Below are positions 35,962-44,765 of a DNA stretch of 64,000 nt, one piece after another (positions within the stretch are counted from its first letter, which is position 1; each line of letters starts with the position of its first letter). Location: positions 248,001 to 312,000 of the forward strand of contig NZ_JBLBVL010000003.1 of assembly GCF_047250365.1 (NCBI RefSeq). The letters are read 5' to 3'. The position numbers and the translations under genes were made by a program. Below the pieces are notes generated by a model. That model was not told the origin of the DNA and did no database searches. It worked only from the letters and a program-made list of their open reading frames with translations. Source of the DNA: Thaumasiovibrio sp047250365. GTDB lineage: Bacteria; Pseudomonadota; Gammaproteobacteria; Enterobacterales; Vibrionaceae.

Positions 35962-37332
35962 ATGAAAAACCTAATCGTACTGATTTTATTTTTGCTGATT
36001 GTCATGCCAGTTCGAGCGGATGATGTCTGGATAATTCCGATTGATGGCGCGATAGGGCCAGCTTCAGCCCACTTTGTTGTGACGGAAATCGAGTCTGCTC
36101 AGCGAGAAGGGGCGAGCTTGGTCATTTTGCAGATGGATACACCCGGGGGGCTAGATGCCGCTATGCGAGATATGATTCAAGCCATTACTAACGCATCTGT
36201 CCCTATTGCAACTTGGGTTGGACCTGCTGGAGCGAGGGCGGCGAGTGCTGGCACTTACATCTTATTGGCCAGCCATATTGCGGCAATGGCAGAGGCCACC
36301 AACCTTGGCGCAGCGACACCGGTTTCGTTAATTGGTGGAACACCAAAGTCACCAGCATCGGATGACGATCAAACGACGGAAGATGACAATAACGATACAG
36401 CAACAGATGACCCTAAAGCCGTACCAGCAAAAACTGCCATGGAGAAAAAAGTAATCAATGATGCGCGTGCCTACATAACAGGGCTAGCGCGTTTGCACGG
36501 ACGCAATGCAGAATGGGCTCAAACAGCGGTGAGTGAGGCGGCCAGTATTGATTCACACGATGCAGCGGATTTAAATGTGATCGACTTTGTTGCTAATAGC
36601 CTCGATGAGGTGGTTGAAAAAAGCCAAGGAAGGGTTGTAACACTGGATAACCATAAAGTGACATTGAGCTTTTCTGAGATACGTTGGGTGGAACGTCAGC
36701 CAGATTGGCGAGCTGAGTTGCTGGCAGTGCTGACCAATCCCAACATTGCCTATTTATTAATGATGATCGGTATCTATGGCATCATTTTAGAGTTCTATAA
36801 TCCTGGCATCGGCTTACCTGGTATTTTAGGTGGCATCTGCCTCTTGCTAGCCATGTATGCATTGCAAATGCTACCGCTAAATTATGCTGGATTAGCCCTG
36901 CTACTACTCGGTATTGTGCTGATGATAGCGGAAGCATTCAGTCCGAGTTTTGGTCTCTTTGGGCTGGGCGGGATAGTCGCGTTTGTCTTTGGATCTATCT
37001 TTCTGTTTGACAGTGATATACCTGGCTTTCAAGTCGCCCTACCTTTAATTGCCGGTATTAGCCTGTTCTCAGTGTTGGTAATTATTCTCATGTTAACGCT
37101 GTTGTTGAAAGTTCGGCGTCAAGGCGTAACAACTGGCGCGGAAGTTATGATAGGAAAAACCACCGTGGTCGTAGACGAGTTGGCCGATGGACGGGGAGAG
37201 GTATTGCTAGGTGGAGAGCGTTGGTCTGCGGTTTCTTCACTACCTTTAAAAAAAGGGCAACAGGTAATAGTTACAGAGCTAAAAGGCCTAACATTGGTGG
37301 TCAATATTCTTGATCGAACACGCATAGATTAA
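35962..37332 (+). CDS. nfeD: NfeD family membrane protease (long form)
   Basis: A 456-residue protein with a signal sequence (MKNLIVLILFLLIVMPVRA) and then a ClpP-like serine protease domain at about 25-230. DTPGGLDAAMRDM and GARAASAGTYI, with the nucleophilic serine, mark it. An acidic insertion of about 20 residues (ASDDDQTTEDDNND) follows at about 132-152. Four to five membrane segments lie at 240-375, then a C-terminal OB-fold NfeD domain (GKTTVVVDELADGRGEV). Related archaeal enzymes cut the C terminus of their partner stomatin. The slipin gene follows at a 26-base gap, consistent with this partnership. AGGGAG precedes the ATG. Confidence 0.9.
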   Translation: MKNLIVLILFLLIVMPVRADDVWIIPIDGAIGPASAHFVVTEIESAQREGASLVILQMDTPGGLDAAMRDMIQAITNASVPIATWVGPAGARAASAGTYILLASHIAAMAEATNLGAATPVSLIGGTPKSPASDDDQTTEDDNNDTATDDPKAVPAKTAMEKKVINDARAYITGLARLHGRNAEWAQTAVSEAASIDSHDAADLNVIDFVANSLDEVVEKSQGRVVTLDNHKVTLSFSEIRWVERQPDWRAELLAVLTNPNIAYLLMMIGIYGIILEFYNPGIGLPGILGGICLLLAMYALQMLPLNYAGLALLLLGIVLMIAEAFSPSFGLFGLGGIVAFVFGSIFLFDSDIPGFQVALPLIAGISLFSVLVIILMLTLLLKVRRQGVTTGAEVMIGKTTVVVDELADGRGEVLLGGERWSAVSSLPLKKGQQVIVTELKGLTLVVNILDRTRID

Positions 37333-37358
37333 CTTGCATTGATAGATTAGGGGGAGAC

Positions 37359-38126
37359 ATGATTCTCTATTCACTGGCGGTGGTATTAGCGCTAATTATT
37401 ATTTTACTGTTTAACATGTTTAAGGTCCTGCGTGAGTATGAGCGGGGCGTGGTATTTTTCCTCGGGCGATTTTATCGGGTTAAGGGACCGGGTCTGGTGA
37501 TTCTTATCCCATTTATTCAACAAATGGTCCGAGTTGATTTACGTACTATTGTGCTTGATGTGCCGTCGCAGGATTTGATCACCCGTGACAATGTGTCGGT
37601 AAAAGTGAATGCGGTGGTCTATTTTCGTGTATTAGATCCGCAAATGGCGATCAACAATGTAGAAAGCTATTTAGAAGCAACAAGTCAGCTGTCTCAAACC
37701 ACGTTGCGCTCTGTTCTGGGCCAGCACGAGTTGGATGAACTGCTATCGGAAAGGGAGAAGCTCAATAAAGATCTGCAAGGCATATTGGATCAACAAACGG
37801 ATGACTGGGGCATTAAAGTGGCCAATGTCGAAGTGAAACATGTCGATTTAGATGAAAGCATGGTAAGAGCATTGGCGCGTCAGGCGGAAGCAGAGCGAAA
37901 TCGTCGTGCCAAGGTGATTCATGCTATTGGTGAGTTAGAAGCCTCGGCCAAATTAAGTGAAGCGGCGATGGTACTAAATAAAGCCCCCAATGCAATTCAG
38001 TTACGCTATATGCAAACGTTGACAGAAATAGCCAACGAGCGTTCATCGACCATTGTTTTTCCCATCCCGGTTGATCTTATCAGCAGTCTAGTTCACGGTA
38101 AAAAAGCGCGAGATGAGGAGGGTTAA
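37359..38126 (+). CDS. Slipin (stomatin/prohibitin-type SPFH protein)
   Basis: A 255-residue protein: one N-terminal membrane helix (LYSLAVVLALIIILLFNMF), then an SPFH domain (EYERGVVFFLGRF, GPGLVILIPFIQQMVRVDLR, VPSQDLITRDNVSVKVNAVV). A C-terminal helical region (RALARQAEAERNRRAKVIHA) drives oligomer formation. It forms membrane scaffolds, probably as large rings with NfeD. It is the second gene of the nfeD-slipin operon. Confidence 0.93.
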   Translation: MILYSLAVVLALIIILLFNMFKVLREYERGVVFFLGRFYRVKGPGLVILIPFIQQMVRVDLRTIVLDVPSQDLITRDNVSVKVNAVVYFRVLDPQMAINNVESYLEATSQLSQTTLRSVLGQHELDELLSEREKLNKDLQGILDQQTDDWGIKVANVEVKHVDLDESMVRALARQAEAERNRRAKVIHAIGELEASAKLSEAAMVLNKAPNAIQLRYMQTLTEIANERSSTIVFPIPVDLISSLVHGKKARDEEG

Positions 38127-38165
38127 TCAGCATGATAAGGCCTAATGTCGTCAGTTTAGTGAGAG

Positions 38166-38195
38166 GCATTGGGCTTTATGAGAAAATCCCAATGC
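38166..38195. terminator. Candidate terminator between the slipin gene and moaE
   Basis: GCATTGGG (38166-38173) and CCCAATGC (38188-38195), 8-bp arms with a 14-base loop, between convergent genes. There is no marked T tract. Confidence 0.4.
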
Positions 38196-38280
38196 AATTA
38201 ACGTCAGTGCCAAGAGAAATAATACGTAGTTGCTAACCATAGAGTTCACTGAGCCACGGTTGCGGTTGATCAAGAAACTT

Positions 38281-38736
38281 TTAGTTTGCGTTCTTCCATT
38301 TGGCTTCTGCGTGTTTGTCTTTCTCTTCAGCTTCTACCCAGACGTCTTCGCCTTGCTGGGTTGTCTCTTTTTTCCAGAAAGGGGCACGTGTTTTCAGGTA
38401 ATCAATAATGAACTCGCTGGCGGCAAATGCTGCTTTACGGTGCGGACTAGAAACGCCAACAAAAACAATTTGATCGTTAAGTGCTAGCTGCCCAACGCGA
38501 TGAACAACAATCGCTTGCTCTATAGGCCAGCGTTGTTTTGCTTCACAAATAATTTCATTCAGTGCCTTTTCTGTCATGCCGGGGTAGTGTTCTAACAGTA
38601 ATCCTGTAACATCTCGGCCTTGATTGAAGTCTCTGACTTTGCCCACAAAGCTCACTACACCGCCTACGCTGGGAGAACTGGCGAGTTGGTGATAAAGCGT
38701 GGCAACATCGAAGTCCTCGTGCTGAATAATAACCAC
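38281..38736 (-). CDS. moaE: Molybdopterin synthase large subunit
   Basis: A 151-residue MoaE. VVSFVGKVRDFNQG, LEHYPGMTEKALNEI, VVHRVGQLALND and the active-site VGVSSPHRKAAFAASEF and RAPFWKKE segments are present. With MoaD it adds the dithiolene sulfurs to precursor Z (cPMP). Last gene of the moaABCDE operon, starting one base after moaD ends. Confidence 0.95.
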   Translation of the reverse strand: MVIIQHEDFDVATLYHQLASSPSVGGVVSFVGKVRDFNQGRDVTGLLLEHYPGMTEKALNEIICEAKQRWPIEQAIVVHRVGQLALNDQIVFVGVSSPHRKAAFAASEFIIDYLKTRAPFWKKETTQQGEDVWVEAEEKDKHAEAKWKNAN

Positions 38737-38737
38737 A

Positions 38738-38977
38738 TTAGCCTCCCGTCACAGGGGGAAAGAAGGCAACTTCATCGCCAGCATGTATCATGGTTTCTGG
38801 TGTTGCCATACTTTGGTTAACCGCAACTAGCGTATGTTGTAGCGCTTTTTGCCATGGCATGCCACGTGCTTCCAATGTGGCTTTAAGATCAGCGACACTA
38901 GTTTTGCTAATATCCAATGTTAGTTGTGATGTAGCCAGTTGTTCTTTCGTCGCTGCAAAAAATTTAACCGTGATCAT
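38738..38977 (-). CDS. moaD: Molybdopterin synthase sulfur carrier subunit
   Basis: A 79-residue ubiquitin-like protein ending in the Gly-Gly (PPVTGG) that carries the thiocarboxylate. The frame opens at 38989, but GGGAG five bases before the ATG at 38977 and the normal opening MITVKFFA favour that start. It overlaps the end of moaC by 14 bases. Confidence 0.93.
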   Translation of the reverse strand: MITVKFFAATKEQLATSQLTLDISKTSVADLKATLEARGMPWQKALQHTLVAVNQSMATPETMIHAGDEVAFFPPVTGG

Positions 38978-39458
38978 CTTGGCTCCCATTGTAAAAATCG
39001 CCTGACTTACCCCCTGTTTTTTCTACTAACTGTAGTTTGCTAATACAAATATCTTTTTGTATTGCTTTACACATGTCATAGATGGTTAACGCAGCAACAG
39101 ACGCTGCGGTTAGGGCTTCCATTTCAACGCCTGTTTTTCCTGTTAACTTACACAAGGTTTGAATGTGAACTTGGTGTGTGTCAGGTAATGGGGTTAAATC
39201 TACCGATACCTTGGTCAGCATCAAGGGGTGACATAACGGGATGAGAGAGGCGGTTTGCTTGGCGGCTTGTATACCAGCAATACGCGCAGTCGCAAAAACA
39301 TCGCCTTTATGGTGTTCACCATTCAGGACTGTGTTGAGCGTGTCGGCCGACATGTCAACATAGGCTTCGGCTCGAGCAGTGCGGACGGTTTCCGCCTTAG
39401 CGGAAACATCAACCATGTTGGCCTCGCCAGCTGAATTTATATGCGTTAGCGCTGACAT
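38964..39458 (-). CDS. moaC: Cyclic pyranopterin monophosphate synthase
   Basis: A 164-residue MoaC. THINSAGEANMVDVSAKAET, LIPLCHPLMLTKV and the catalytic GKTGVEMEALTA segment are present. It converts the MoaA product to cPMP, the second step of molybdenum cofactor synthesis. It overlaps moaB by 13 bases and moaD by 14, so the operon is tightly coupled. Confidence 0.95.
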   Translation of the reverse strand: MSALTHINSAGEANMVDVSAKAETVRTARAEAYVDMSADTLNTVLNGEHHKGDVFATARIAGIQAAKQTASLIPLCHPLMLTKVSVDLTPLPDTHQVHIQTLCKLTGKTGVEMEALTAASVAALTIYDMCKAIQKDICISKLQLVEKTGGKSGDFYNGSQDDHG

Positions 39459-39973
39459 AGGCGGTTTCTCAAGTGTGGCATGAAATTACACGGCTTATGT
39501 GTTGCATTCAGTTGAGATTGGATAATTCCTTCCCAACCTGTGCGGCATGCGCCAGTTGAGCCCGGAAGGGCGAAGATAACGGTCTGATTGGCATACCCGC
39601 CTAGCGCGCGTGATTGGATGGTTGAAGTGCCGATCTCTTCATAGGAGATGTGACGAAATAGCTCACCAAACCCTTCGATTTCTTTATCAAATAAGACAGA
39701 AATTGCTTCCGGTGTTGTGTCACGCGCGGTAAATCCGGTGCCACCGGTAATGATCACGGCGTCGACATCATCACTAGCAATCCAAGTAGATACTGCCGCG
39801 CGGATTAAATATTTGTCGTCGATGACGATTTTTTTCTCTGCGAGGTGATGCCCTGAATCTTTTAATGCATCAACGAGATAAGCGCCAGAGGTATCAGTTT
39901 CTTCATTGCGCGTGTCTGATACAGTTAAGACAGCAATGTTTGCGGGTGAAAATTCTTTCGGTGCGTGTCCCAT
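39446..39973 (-). CDS. moaB: Molybdenum cofactor biosynthesis protein B
   Basis: A 175-residue MoaB of the MogA/MoeA fold. It has AVLTVSDTRNEETDTSG, VIITGGTGFTARDTTPEA and FALPGSTGACR. Its E. coli counterpart has little adenylating activity and its role is not settled. Second gene of the operon, 14 bases after moaA. Confidence 0.93.
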   Translation of the reverse strand: MGHAPKEFSPANIAVLTVSDTRNEETDTSGAYLVDALKDSGHHLAEKKIVIDDKYLIRAAVSTWIASDDVDAVIITGGTGFTARDTTPEAISVLFDKEIEGFGELFRHISYEEIGTSTIQSRALGGYANQTVIFALPGSTGACRTGWEGIIQSQLNATHKPCNFMPHLRNRLCQR

Positions 39974-39987
39974 GATTATTTTCCTTT

Positions 39988-40974
39988 TTATCCGCCGATT
40001 GAAGCAAGGTGAGGAGTGTGGCCACTACTGCCTTGATGCAAAAAATGATGTTCGGCTTTATGGTGCAAGTTATACTGAATGAGTTCTTGTAGTTCAGTTT
40101 GTTGTTGTGGTGTTTGGAGTAAGTGTCGTAGATCGACCCCGTCATCTCCAAATAAACACAGATGAAGTTTGCCGTTGGCTGAAATGCGCAGTCGATTACA
40201 TTGTTGGCAGAACCCTTTGTCATAAGGGAGGATCAGTCCAATCTCTCCAAGGTAGTCAGGATGGTGATAGACCTCGGCAGGCCCATCGGTAATATCGCGT
40301 GGTTTTAGCTGCCAGCCGTCGAGAATGAGTTGGTGACGTATCTCTATACCTGACTGGTGGAAGCGTTGAAAATAGTCATTCATATCGCCCGTTTGCATTA
40401 GCTCAATAAAACGAAGCTGAATAGGGTTGTCTTTTACCCATTGTTTAAATTGAGGGAGCTGGGGTAGTGTCGTATCTTTGAGCAGAACAGTATTCACTTT
40501 AACCGTTGAGAACCCACATTTTAGCGCTGCGTCAATACCACGCATGACATCATCAAGGCGATTCTCGCCTGTTATTTGATGGAACTGACGCGGATCTAAG
40601 CTATCGACACTAACATTTAATTTCGTTAAGCCAGCGCTACGCCATGCGTTGGCTTGCTGTGCTAAGCGGTAGCCGTTTGTCGTGGTGGCAACGTGTTTAA
40701 TTCCTGGGGTTGAAGCGATGGTTTCAATGATGTCGCAGACATCTCTGCGCATTGATGGTTCGCCGCCAGTGATACGCACTTTTGTTGTACCACATGCAGC
40801 AAAGGCGCGCACGACGTGAGCGATTTCTTGTTGTGACAAAAAGCGGTTCGGGGGTTGTGTCTTCTGATATCCATTCGGCAAACAGTACTGACAGCGAAAA
40901 TTACAGCTATCTGTTATGGACAAGCGCAAATAGTAAAACTGCCGATCGAATCGGTCTTTTAGTTGTTGTGCCAT
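39988..40974 (-). CDS. moaA: GTP 3',8-cyclase
   Basis: A 328-residue radical-SAM enzyme that starts molybdenum cofactor synthesis from GTP. The SAM cluster CNFRCQYC lies near the N terminus, VRITGGEPSMRRDV is in the barrel, and the second cluster binds at CQQCNRLRISANGKLHLC. It ends in the conserved Gly-Gly (SIGG) needed for catalysis. First gene of moaABCDE, behind a structured leader. GGAAAGG precedes the ATG at 40974. Confidence 0.96.
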   Translation of the reverse strand: MAQQLKDRFDRQFYYLRLSITDSCNFRCQYCLPNGYQKTQPPNRFLSQQEIAHVVRAFAACGTTKVRITGGEPSMRRDVCDIIETIASTPGIKHVATTTNGYRLAQQANAWRSAGLTKLNVSVDSLDPRQFHQITGENRLDDVMRGIDAALKCGFSTVKVNTVLLKDTTLPQLPQFKQWVKDNPIQLRFIELMQTGDMNDYFQRFHQSGIEIRHQLILDGWQLKPRDITDGPAEVYHHPDYLGEIGLILPYDKGFCQQCNRLRISANGKLHLCLFGDDGVDLRHLLQTPQQQTELQELIQYNLHHKAEHHFLHQGSSGHTPHLASIGG

Positions 40975-40980
40975 GCATTA

Positions 40981-41100
40981 CCTTTCCAAATACGGGAGGT
41001 GAGTCGATTTCTCTTTTCACCCTGATGACCTAGTGTCATGGCGTGGTCGACATATGACATTGTCACTTAGTCAACAACGCTCGGCTCGCGGCTAAACGTG
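40981..41100 (-). promoter_or_regulatory. Candidate Moco RNA motif (leader of moaABCDE)
   Basis: The minus-strand leader of moaA folds into several hairpins: GACAATGTC, ATGACACTAGGTCAT, and GGTGA-N14-TCACC. Next comes CTCCCGTATTTGGAAAGG, which overlaps the ribosome site and could sequester it. Such a structured leader with AGCCGAGC near its start fits the Moco RNA motif (Rfam RF01055) known upstream of moaA in gammaproteobacteria. I recognise the position and pattern but have not matched the motif base by base. Confidence 0.5.
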
Positions 41101-41268
41101 CAAATTTTGAGATTAACGTTAATGTATTACAAAGTAACAGAATTATGTACTAAGAGTATTGTTTTCGTCTACCGCTATTGTTGGTTAATTGTTGCATCTA
41201 TGTGCTGCCGCACAATTACTACGGATGACAAGGAATAATGATAAGTAGGTAGGTTCATATGAAGGGTA

Positions 41269-41298
41269 AGTACACAAGCATGCGATTGCTTGTGTACT
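41269..41298 (-). terminator. Long-stem hairpin downstream of the chitinase gene
   Basis: AGTACACAAGCA (41269-41280) and TGCTTGTGTACT (41287-41298) form a perfect 12-bp stem with a TGCGAT loop. No T tract follows on the minus strand, so its termination activity is unproven. Confidence 0.45.
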
Positions 41299-41333
41299 GA
41301 ATTGCATGTTCTATAACTAGAAACTAGGCGTTA

Positions 41334-43019
41334 TTATTGTGGACATGTTGTTTCGGTCCAAAACCAGTTTGATTGTGTTGGTGTTTCCCATATGCCGGGG
41401 CTGTTTTTAGCTGTGAAGCACGTATTATTATGTATCACAATATCACCGTTATTGACCGTAGTTTGGCCTGCAACCCAAATAATTGCGCTGGTCGTTGGAG
41501 GCGTCACATCTGCAGGTGGTTCGACAACTGGCGGCTCTTCTACGGGTGGTTCCTCAACCGGCGGTGCAGTGGCCTCGCTAATTTGTTCCCATGGCCCGCC
41601 ATCAGCAGGATTATTGCCCTGTGTCCACCACTTCGCTGCGTAATTACTACCTAGATAACTCACCTTATCACCGCCAAAGTAAACTTTTGTCTCGTCCCAA
41701 GCTGGGAAGTCTCCCGTTGGTGGTACTGGATCTACTGGAGGCTCAGTGGGTGGTAATTCATCGACAACACGTACCGCTGGCCAGTTCGCATGAGATTCAT
41801 AGAAATTGGTCACACACTTCTCATAGTCATCAGGCACGAGGGCAGAGTAGGCTGTTTGATAACCGACAAGTTTACATTCGAAAGAAACACCTCCTGGGCG
41901 GTCTGCATGATAGGTCCAATCGCCATCCCAGTTGGTGTAGAGCACATCTGTTGCGCCATCTAGATTGATGCTACCAAACGGTGTCTGTTGCCAACAGGTA
42001 TTTATCTCATCCGCTTCAATTGGGATTTGATAGAAGTCGGATAGCCCTTCCCAGTAACGGATACGATTGACTGGCTGGCCTTTATCTTTATTGTGCTCGC
42101 CACACTCTATGCCACCATTAATGACGTTAATTGTGGTACCAAAGCCATAACCAATTCCAGCGTCGGTTTCACGCTGGGATGGCGTCCATGTTCTATCAAT
42201 AACATGTAACATGGCTGGTTTAGGCGCTTGCGGCGTTAAAAAGAACCAGATAGCAGAAGCCAAATTGAGCCAAGAATCTGCCACTAATCCCGGATTATTC
42301 AATAGTACTGTTGCATCGCCATCAAACATTACTTCTGAGAAGGCGCCATAGTTGAAGTGATAAGAGAGCTGTTTAGCTCCTCGTCCAAAATAACCTTGGC
42401 CGTCAGCGCAGGGCCAGCGTTTATTTTGCCAGTCATTTTGGCCACAACCTGTGGTATATCCTGGCTGCCCTTCAGACCACCCCATTTCGCGAACATGAAC
42501 TAAGGCTTGCTGCCACTCTTCAAGTCCTAGCGGGTTGTCCCATGTATTATCGACAGCAATATGTCCGCCAGTCTCTTGTGCAAAATGAGCAAAGGCTGTG
42601 ATGATCGACTTCTTACAAATTGCATCGGAGTCACGTCCGTCGGTATACTCGCCACAAAAGGCAGGGAATTTACCAATAGCGCGTAAGAAGCGGGTATAAG
42701 TATACTCTGGTGCAGCCATGTTGGTGAGGAAGTCCCACTCAGTTTGTGGAAATACGCGTTCAGTACGGATAACATTTTCAGGGTTTGATGCTAACCCTGG
42801 CAAGATGGCTTCAACAACACTGTTAGGTTGTGTGAGTAGCGCTTTAGACCAAATGTCATACATTGGGTCGGCTGTTTTAGTTTGTTCTGCGGCGTTAATA
42901 TCTGAGCGTAGAAGTAGATAGCCTCCAGGATTATCAGGGTCTGGGTTGATGGTCATTGCGGCACTATTAGCAGCAAGTGTGGCAGCGATTAAAGTAGTAA
43001 TATACCTTATTTTTAGCAT
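41334..43019 (-). CDS. Secreted GH19 chitinase with chitin-binding C-terminal modules
   Basis: A 561-residue extracellular enzyme. A signal peptide (MLKIRYITTLIAATLAANSAA) is followed by a GH19 catalytic domain at about 75-390, with the catalytic E149 in AHFAQETGGH and GYFGRGAKQLSYHFNYGAFS. After a Pro-rich linker (PPTEPPVDPVPP) comes a CBM5/12-type chitin-binding domain near 445-490 (WDETKVYFGGDKVSYLG). A second linker of PPVEE repeats leads to a CBM5/12-like terminal domain (GDIVIHNNTCFTAKNSPGIWETP). It cleaves chitin. Marine vibrios usually rely on GH18 chitinases as well, none of which is here. It is transcribed alone. Confidence 0.9.
   Translation of the reverse strand: MLKIRYITTLIAATLAANSAAMTINPDPDNPGGYLLLRSDINAAEQTKTADPMYDIWSKALLTQPNSVVEAILPGLASNPENVIRTERVFPQTEWDFLTNMAAPEYTYTRFLRAIGKFPAFCGEYTDGRDSDAICKKSIITAFAHFAQETGGHIAVDNTWDNPLGLEEWQQALVHVREMGWSEGQPGYTTGCGQNDWQNKRWPCADGQGYFGRGAKQLSYHFNYGAFSEVMFDGDATVLLNNPGLVADSWLNLASAIWFFLTPQAPKPAMLHVIDRTWTPSQRETDAGIGYGFGTTINVINGGIECGEHNKDKGQPVNRIRYWEGLSDFYQIPIEADEINTCWQQTPFGSINLDGATDVLYTNWDGDWTYHADRPGGVSFECKLVGYQTAYSALVPDDYEKCVTNFYESHANWPAVRVVDELPPTEPPVDPVPPTGDFPAWDETKVYFGGDKVSYLGSNYAAKWWTQGNNPADGGPWEQISEATAPPVEEPPVEEPPVVEPPADVTPPTTSAIIWVAGQTTVNNGDIVIHNNTCFTAKNSPGIWETPTQSNWFWTETTCPQ
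41515..41564 (-). repeat. Tandem 15-bp repeat coding the PPVEE linker
   Basis: Three divergent 15-base units encode PPVEE, PPVEE and PPVVE followed by PP, forming the flexible linker before the last domain of the chitinase. Such linker repeats often vary in number between strains. Confidence 0.7.
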
Positions 43020-44006
43020 GTCACTTTCCTTATTGACAGATTATTGGATACTAAAATAGTTTAAATCTTAAAATTAATTTAAATGTAGTCATAATGCGCA
43101 TGTAGGATAATATATTTTATAAAGGGAAAGATTGTGAAATCTAGTAAGGAGTGACTCAGTCTCTCCTTAAGATTAAAGCGCAATATGAAATATAATTATC
43201 CTCGCAACGTAGCGTTTAAAATATAGACTGAATTGGTAAAAAGACAACCTGATGATAATTGTATTTTTATTTGTATTCTAGGATTTAATGCTATGTATGT
43301 TTTAATTTTGTGGCATTTGCTGGTATATTATCTTGTTTATTTCGCCCATTCGAGATATAAGTTCAATGATGCAGCGTGAGATATTATGAGCAAAAAATGC
43401 ATTATTGCGAGGCTCTTCAATATATAAATACCCGTTACAAACATGTTCTCATTATAATTTGAATCATGCTCATGTTAATTAAATATGTGGTGAGGTTTTT
43501 TAATCTATGTTGAGTGGTGAAAGAAAAAACAGGCAGTTTAGTGATGATTGATGCAACTTGTATATAAGTTGTCGGATAGGGAATAAATAAGTCCGGTATG
43601 GAGTGTTAGCCAAATAAGAATTGATAAAACAGTGAATGAATGCCCGATACGAGAGCATATCTTGGCTATCTTACACAAAGACATGTAATAGGAGGCAGCC
43701 ATAACGGCAGAGAGTGCCTCTTGTTATTGTGTTAATGAAGGTCAAGTGCATGTAATCAGGCGGTGGGAGTGGTGTTAGAGCTCATTTAACGCCTAGTTGT
43801 TGTGTTGTACCAACAGTGCATAGAGGTGTGGAGATAGAAGAAAAGGGTTGAAAAGCTATGGGTATCGTAATCTAATCAGGAAGTAGCACTCGCTAGTGGT
43901 AGAGGCCAAGGAAGGCGAGATAGGCAATACGTTTTTTAGAACTAGTCGAGATTAACATCCTGTGTGGCGATGTAATAAATCCAAAGTGGATCCTTTGAGA
44001 ATTATG
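43020..44006. other. Long AT-rich region between the chitinase gene and the TonB2 operon
   Basis: Nearly 1 kb with no long frame. It holds the chitinase promoter on one side and the TonB2 operon promoter on the other. I found no Fur-box match I trust. A 28-codon hydrophobic frame is described separately. Confidence 0.55.
43293..43379 (+). CDS. Possible 28-residue membrane peptide
   Basis: ATG at 43293 follows AGGA at 43280-43283 by nine bases and encodes a 28-residue peptide with one hydrophobic stretch (MYVLILWHLLVYYLVYF) and a basic tail. It has no neighbours nearby and could be chance. Confidence 0.2.
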   Translation: MYVLILWHLLVYYLVYFAHSRYKFNDAA

Positions 44007-44765
44007 ATGATAAATAAAGGTATGGCAACACTGATGCTGTTGCTATGTACTATGCGTGTTGAGGCAACAGCGCTAAATCGTGCGAGTCAAATTGAAGATA
44101 ATAGTTACAGCGAGGCAGTAGCCGCACAAGCTGCTGTTGAAAATAGCGCTGCGCTGACAATGGAATATCGGGCAGACATCGAACAGTTGCAGCAACAGAA
44201 TAGTAACCTGCAAATCTACCGCGATCATCTCCAGAAACTAACCAAGAACCAGAGCAAAGAGCGGCGTAGTTTAGCGCATCAAATCAATCAAATTCAGTAT
44301 ACACGGCAAGGCATTGTGCCTTTAATGTACGCCATGTTAGATGGTTTAGCTGAGCTTGTTGCTGTCGATCGCCCAATACGCACAACACAGCGTCTAGAGC
44401 GTATTGAAGGACTGCGTACCATGATGCAGCAAGCAGATGTCTCTGATGAAGAAAAATACCGTCGTATATTGGAAGCGTGGCAAATAGAAATGGACTATGG
44501 TTCACGACTCGGTAGTTATAGCGCTTCGCTATTCATTGATGCGAAACAACGAGAAGTGGAAGTGTTTTACCTTGGACGCATTGCTTTATTGGCAAGGAGC
44601 TTTGACGGGCAACGCTATTGGTATTGGGATACTCACGATAAAAATTGGCATGTTGCTGCGCCATCGCAACACAGTGAGTTTGAACAGGCGTATGCATTAG
44701 CAAAGCGGCAGATAACACCATCGATGTTAGTGCTTCCTATCTCTGCCAATGGAGCGACACAATGA
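44007..44765 (+). CDS. DUF3450 protein of the TonB2 system
   Basis: About 252 residues. A signal-like N terminus (MINKGMATLMLLLCTMRVEA) precedes a long coiled coil at about 40-110 (QLQQQNSNLQIYRDHLQKL), then a compact C-terminal domain (RYWYWDTHDKNWHVA). DUF3450 proteins stand first in the TtpC-TonB2 operon of vibrios. Periplasmic location is expected, and a role with TtpC in siderophore receptor function is inferred. ATG at 44007 is six bases after GAGA; 44004 is an alternative. It overlaps ttpC by four bases. Confidence 0.8.
   Translation: MINKGMATLMLLLCTMRVEATALNRASQIEDNSYSEAVAAQAAVENSAALTMEYRADIEQLQQQNSNLQIYRDHLQKLTKNQSKERRSLAHQINQIQYTRQGIVPLMYAMLDGLAELVAVDRPIRTTQRLERIEGLRTMMQQADVSDEEKYRRILEAWQIEMDYGSRLGSYSASLFIDAKQREVEVFYLGRIALLARSFDGQRYWYWDTHDKNWHVAAPSQHSEFEQAYALAKRQITPSMLVLPISANGATQ

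Larger units (their letters stand above)
40975..41333. other. Region between moaA and the chitinase gene
   Basis: Holds the moaA leader and promoter. A perfect 12-bp hairpin lies at 41269-41298, 36 bases past the chitinase stop. No further gene is seen. Confidence 0.6.

Noticed and set aside
41515..41564. Repeat units that might be read as a CRISPR or transposon remnant
   Set aside because: They are in-frame 15-base codon repeats of a Pro-rich linker within the chitinase.
43253..43272. Fur-box-like GATGATAATTGT stretch before the TonB2 operon
   Set aside because: Only about 11 of 19 consensus positions match, which is expected by chance in AT-rich DNA.
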